From Marinimicrobium locisalis (GTDB taxonomy: Bacteria; Pseudomonadota; Gammaproteobacteria; Pseudomonadales; Cellvibrionaceae): a stretch of DNA of 64,000 bases. The DNA lies in contig NZ_JBDLLG010000003.1 in the NCBI RefSeq assembly GCF_039822625.1, forward strand, positions 124,001 to 188,000, written 5' to 3'. Under the pieces are notes generated by a model that saw only the letters and a program-made list of their open reading frames with translations, was not told the DNA's origin and made no database searches. Position numbers and translations under genes: made by a program. Shown here in pieces: positions 60,372-64,000 of the stretch; position 1 is the first letter of the stretch; each line of letters starts with the position of its first letter.

Positions 60372-61250
60372 ATGCCATCACTAAAGCCGGGCGGCCTGGG
60401 CCTTAGAACCCGCCTGTTCCAGATTATTTTTGAATCCGACACCCCCCTCGCCAAAGGCTTTGACATCCTGTTGGCGGTATTGATTTTCCTGAGCGTGGGC
60501 GTGGTGCTGCTCGACAGCGTTCAGGAGTACCACGAACGCTTTGGTACCCTGTTTTATTACACCGAGTGGGTGATTACGCTGCTGTTTACCCTGGAGCTTG
60601 GGCTGCGCATTTACTGCTTGAAAAAGCCATGGCTCTACCTGAAAAGCTTTTATGGCGTTATCGACGTCTTGGCGGTACTGCCGACTTGGCTGATGCTGAT
60701 TACCCCCGGCGCCCAAACGTTGGTGGTAATTCGCCTGCTGCGTACCCTACGCCTGTTCAGAGTCTTGGAAATGATGGCGCTGGTCGGCCAGGGGCGCCTA
60801 TTGTTGGATGCGCTGAAGCGCAGCCGTGGGCAGATTTTGCTTTTCTTGTTCACAATCTTAATGCTGGTAACGATTTTCTCCTCTTTGCTCTACTTAATCG
60901 AGCCCTATGAGGCGGGCTTCACCAGCATCCCCAAGTCCATTTACTGGGGCATTGTTACCTTAACGACCGTCGGCTATGGCGACATATCCCCGGTAACACC
61001 TCTGGGGCAGTTTATCTCGATCATGATTATGCTCTCCGGCTACTCCATTATTGCCCTTCCCGCCGGCGTGTTCTCTGCCGAAGTTATTCGCTCTCTGCGC
61101 GAAGAGCGGTACTCCGACGAGTCTTGCCCCGGGTGCGGGAAAAGCCAACATGAGCGCGATGCCAAGTACTGCAAATACTGTGGCACCTGGTTGAATGAAG
61201 AGACCAGTCCACCTAAGGGAGAAACCGAGGCCAAGCCGAGGTCGTCTTAA
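60372..61250 (+). CDS. Voltage-gated-type potassium channel with C-terminal zinc ribbon
   Basis: This 292-residue protein has a six-helix channel core. Helices S1-S3 run over about residues 28-120. S4 carries regularly spaced arginines (VVIRLLRTLRLFRVLEMM near 120). The pore has selectivity filter TTVGYGDISP near 195, followed by S6 (ISIMIMLSGYSIIALPAGVFSAEV). The tail is a zinc ribbon with two Cys-x2-Cys pairs (CPGCGKSQHERDAKYCKYCGTW near 252-273). GGAGG is about 10 nt before the ATG. It is monocistronic. The zinc ribbon is an uncommon cytoplasmic module for such channels and may sense metal, redox or a partner. Confidence 0.88.
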   Translation: MPSLKPGGLGLRTRLFQIIFESDTPLAKGFDILLAVLIFLSVGVVLLDSVQEYHERFGTLFYYTEWVITLLFTLELGLRIYCLKKPWLYLKSFYGVIDVLAVLPTWLMLITPGAQTLVVIRLLRTLRLFRVLEMMALVGQGRLLLDALKRSRGQILLFLFTILMLVTIFSSLLYLIEPYEAGFTSIPKSIYWGIVTLTTVGYGDISPVTPLGQFISIMIMLSGYSIIALPAGVFSAEVIRSLREERYSDESCPGCGKSQHERDAKYCKYCGTWLNEETSPPKGETEAKPRSS

Positions 61251-61318
61251 TACCGCAACACACCCAACGGCTAACGCTTGAACGATACTAAGCTTCATTG
61301 TCCATCGCTGACCCGCGC

Positions 61319-61852
61319 TTACTGGAGCGTCGTGATCCGCAGCTCACACTCGCCACTGTCCGCTGCCACGTGCACGGCGTCGCCGCTGATGGTCACCGAC
61401 AACGCCATTACCCGCTCCACCATGGAGGCCACGGTCTGAATGTCCGACCAAGGGAGCTGGTAAACCGATAGGGGCAGAGTGGCGAGCTTCTCGCGGTTCT
61501 GGGCCCACCAGACCTCGGACTTAGAGTTAAAGCTATAGACGCTCACCCGAGAGGTAAGCCGACAGGCCTTCTTTAGGCGGTCAACGGCCGGTTCGCCCAC
61601 GTCGATCCAACGCGACAGCCTACCGTCCAGCTCGTAGGTGGCCAGGTCCGGTTCATCCGGCTCGCTCAGGCCGCCTTTGGAAAAAGCCAACCCTTCCTCT
61701 GCATTCAAGCAGTAGGCCACCACTCGGGCCATCATCCGCTCCAGCTTTTCCGAGGGATGTTGGGCCAGTGTTAGGTTAAGGGTATCGTAGTAATGGCGGT
61801 CCAAATCCGAAAGGGAAATTTTCAACTTGTAAATTGTTGGCCTTAAAGCCAT
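61319..61852 (-). CDS. yaeQ: YaeQ family protein
   Basis: This 177-residue cytoplasmic protein is highly similar in layout to YaeQ: RPTIYKLKISLSDLDRHYYDTLNLTLAQHPSE around residues 4-35, MMARVVAYCLNAEEGLAFSKGLS-like near 40-62, and VSVYSFNSKSEVWWAQN near 105. YaeQ has a PD-(D/E)XK-like fold and was linked to RfaH-like suppression in E. coli, but its biochemical role is unsettled. The ATG at 61852 with AGGA upstream is used instead of a longer Arg-rich frame. It lies 92 bp after the RIO kinase gene. Confidence 0.93.
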   Translation of the reverse strand: MALRPTIYKLKISLSDLDRHYYDTLNLTLAQHPSEKLERMMARVVAYCLNAEEGLAFSKGGLSEPDEPDLATYELDGRLSRWIDVGEPAVDRLKKACRLTSRVSVYSFNSKSEVWWAQNREKLATLPLSVYQLPWSDIQTVASMVERVMALSVTISGDAVHVAADSGECELRITTLQ

Positions 61853-61944
61853 AAATGTGTCCTGCTTGGGAGCGAAGCGAGTCGTTAAGGGGCGTCGGCA
61901 GCGGCAGAAATTAACCGAGGCACGCCCCCCTACACCAGTAAAGG

Positions 61945-62802
61945 TCAATCTTCATCGCGATCGGCGCGCTCTCGCGCTAGCCGGTCTTCCTCCTCCTCTT
62001 TAGTCGCCTCGATTACGGCCATAAGCTCAGCGACGTCCGCCTCGGCGGTGTCCGGTTCAAAGGTGCCGGTAAGGCGCGCCTCCGGGTGAAGCTCGCCCTC
62101 TTCGTACAGGTGCCAAATCTCCTTGCCATAGTCCATCTTAAGTAGCTCGGGCGCGAACTGCCCGAAATAGCGGCGCATATTGTCCACGTCCCGCTGGAGC
62201 ATCATTTCGGCGCTATTGTTGCTGGCTGCATTCACCGCTTGCGGCAAGTCAATAATAACGGGGCCCTGATCATCCACCAGCACGTTAAAGGGCGACAGGT
62301 CACCGTGAATCAAGCCGGCGCTGAGCATGCGGACCACATCGGCCATCAACTGGGCATAGTAATCCCGGGCCTGCTCTGGCGAGAGTGTGACCTCATCAAG
62401 CCGAGGCGCCACTTGGCCCTCTTCATCTTGAATCAGGTCCATCAGAAGTACGCCATCCACAAAGCCGTGGGGTTGGGGTACCCGCACCCCCGCCTGCGAC
62501 AGCTGGTAAAGCGCATCCACTTCCGCGCTCAACCAGGCTTGCTCTTGCTCCTTCTGGCCATAGCGCGTTTTCTTGGCCATGGCCCGGGCCCGACGGCTGT
62601 TGCGGACCTTTCGGCCTTCCTGATACTGGACGGCCTGTTTGAAGCTGCGCTTCTTCGCCTCTTTAAAGACCTTGGCGCACCATAACTGCTCGCCGCAGCG
62701 GACCACGAACACCTGCGCCTCTTTGCCGCTCATCAGCTGGGTCACGACCTCGTCTATCATTCCGTCATCGACGAGCGGTTGTAATCTTTTCGGTATCTTC
62801 AT
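61945..62802 (-). CDS. RIO1-like serine kinase (PA4780 type)
   Basis: This 285-residue protein kinase has VTQLMSGKEAQVFVVRCGEQLWCAKVFKEAKKRSF around residues 20-55, in which the ATP-loop and catalytic Lys are typical of RIO kinases. The catalytic loop is LIHGDLSPFNVLVD near 165, and the metal-binding Asp is in VIIDLPQAVN near 182. The C-terminal tail is very acidic and coiled (ATKEEEEDRLARERADRDED near 265). Bacterial RIO proteins may act in ribosome biogenesis. The ATG at 62802 is preferred over TTG 12 bp earlier; SD is weak. It is upstream of yaeQ and diverges from dbpA. Confidence 0.86.
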   Translation of the reverse strand: MKIPKRLQPLVDDGMIDEVVTQLMSGKEAQVFVVRCGEQLWCAKVFKEAKKRSFKQAVQYQEGRKVRNSRRARAMAKKTRYGQKEQEQAWLSAEVDALYQLSQAGVRVPQPHGFVDGVLLMDLIQDEEGQVAPRLDEVTLSPEQARDYYAQLMADVVRMLSAGLIHGDLSPFNVLVDDQGPVIIDLPQAVNAASNNSAEMMLQRDVDNMRRYFGQFAPELLKMDYGKEIWHLYEEGELHPEARLTGTFEPDTAEADVAELMAVIEATKEEEEDRLARERADRDED

Positions 62803-63074
62803 AAAACGTTTCAAGTACTGGTGGTATGGAGTGTTCTAGCGGGGGCACTACGAGCGTGCTCGATTATCGGTGCGGGCTATTAAGGTACTATATCCAAGTC
62901 AGCTACTATATCGAAATCCGCCCGAGAATTCGCCTCCATTACGGTTTCTTGTGCCGCTTTGGGGGCCTTCCTGGCACCTGCATTGCCGGCAACGGGGCCG
63001 AGCGCCAGCATAAGCCCCTCAACCTCTGTATACTGCAGGCCCCACTTTCTCACCGCCAACCGCTAGAGAGACCC

Positions 63075-64000
<926 letters not shown>

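Overview
The window is about 64 kb of moderately GC-rich chromosome from an aerobic, Gram-negative gammaproteobacterium. Gene content (FadE, DsbA, cytochrome c4, EngB/PolA synteny, Zur/ZnuABC, a cta-type cytochrome c oxidase operon, YaeQ, DbpA) resembles marine polysaccharide-degrading Cellvibrionales or Marinimicrobium-like bacteria and their Pseudomonas relatives. This placement is inference from gene content, not from a marker search. No phage, transposase, CRISPR array or rRNA was seen. The sequence is almost entirely core and niche metabolism, with a few palindromic REP-like elements.

Layout. 0.3-9.7 kb: an exopolysaccharide locus of the XrtA/PEP-CTERM-associated type. The minus strand carries an outer-membrane barrel, a kinase-like protein with a degraded P-loop, a Wzz-type chain-length protein, a Wza-like lipoprotein and an initiating glycosyltransferase. 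The plus strand carries a UDP-sugar dehydrogenase, an epimerase and a polysaccharide deacetylase. 9.8-12.5 kb: tRNA-Arg(CCG) with a duplicated 3' end, then fadE. 12.6-16.4 kb: an FtsX/LolD-type ABC pair with a (His-Asp)n loop, a DUF3299 protein and a COG0523 GTPase behind a Zur-like box. 16.5-23.5 kb: a diguanylate cyclase, dsbA, cytochrome c4, engB, a candidate sRNA with a sigmaE-like promoter, a 35-codon ORF and polA. 23.7-27.7 kb: a small exported protein behind a strong operator/promoter, divergent znuA and zur-znuC-znuB, and a 72-residue protein.

27.8-32.9 kb: a non-phosphorylative sugar-acid module (FucP-like symporter, lactonase, aldo/keto reductase, two-part UxaA-type dehydratase), probably for L-fucose or a related sugar. 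33.1-41.8 kb: the aa3/caa3-type cytochrome c oxidase operon with its assembly factors. 42.2-53.7 kb: a MATE exporter, an unknown protein, a peroxiredoxin, modBC without modA, a second diguanylate cyclase, a PstS-OmpA chimera, an overlapping sulfotransferase-glycosyltransferase-deacetylase operon and an RpiB-like isomerase. 53.8-64 kb: a broken fasciclin lipoprotein gene, a PotD-like binding protein translationally coupled to a porin, an MFS transporter, a fatty-acid desaturase whose Shine-Dalgarno is locked in a 10-bp stem, a YheT-like hydrolase, a K+ channel with a zinc ribbon, yaeQ, a RIO-like kinase and the start of dbpA.

The genes group by theme: surface glycan production (two loci, two diguanylate cyclases and an sRNA whose syntenic Pseudomonas counterpart controls exopolysaccharide precursor synthesis), zinc economy (two loci with Zur-like boxes) and respiration. 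The most notable non-coding signals are the engB-polA sRNA, the desaturase leader hairpin and the operator overlapping the -10 element upstream of the small exported protein.
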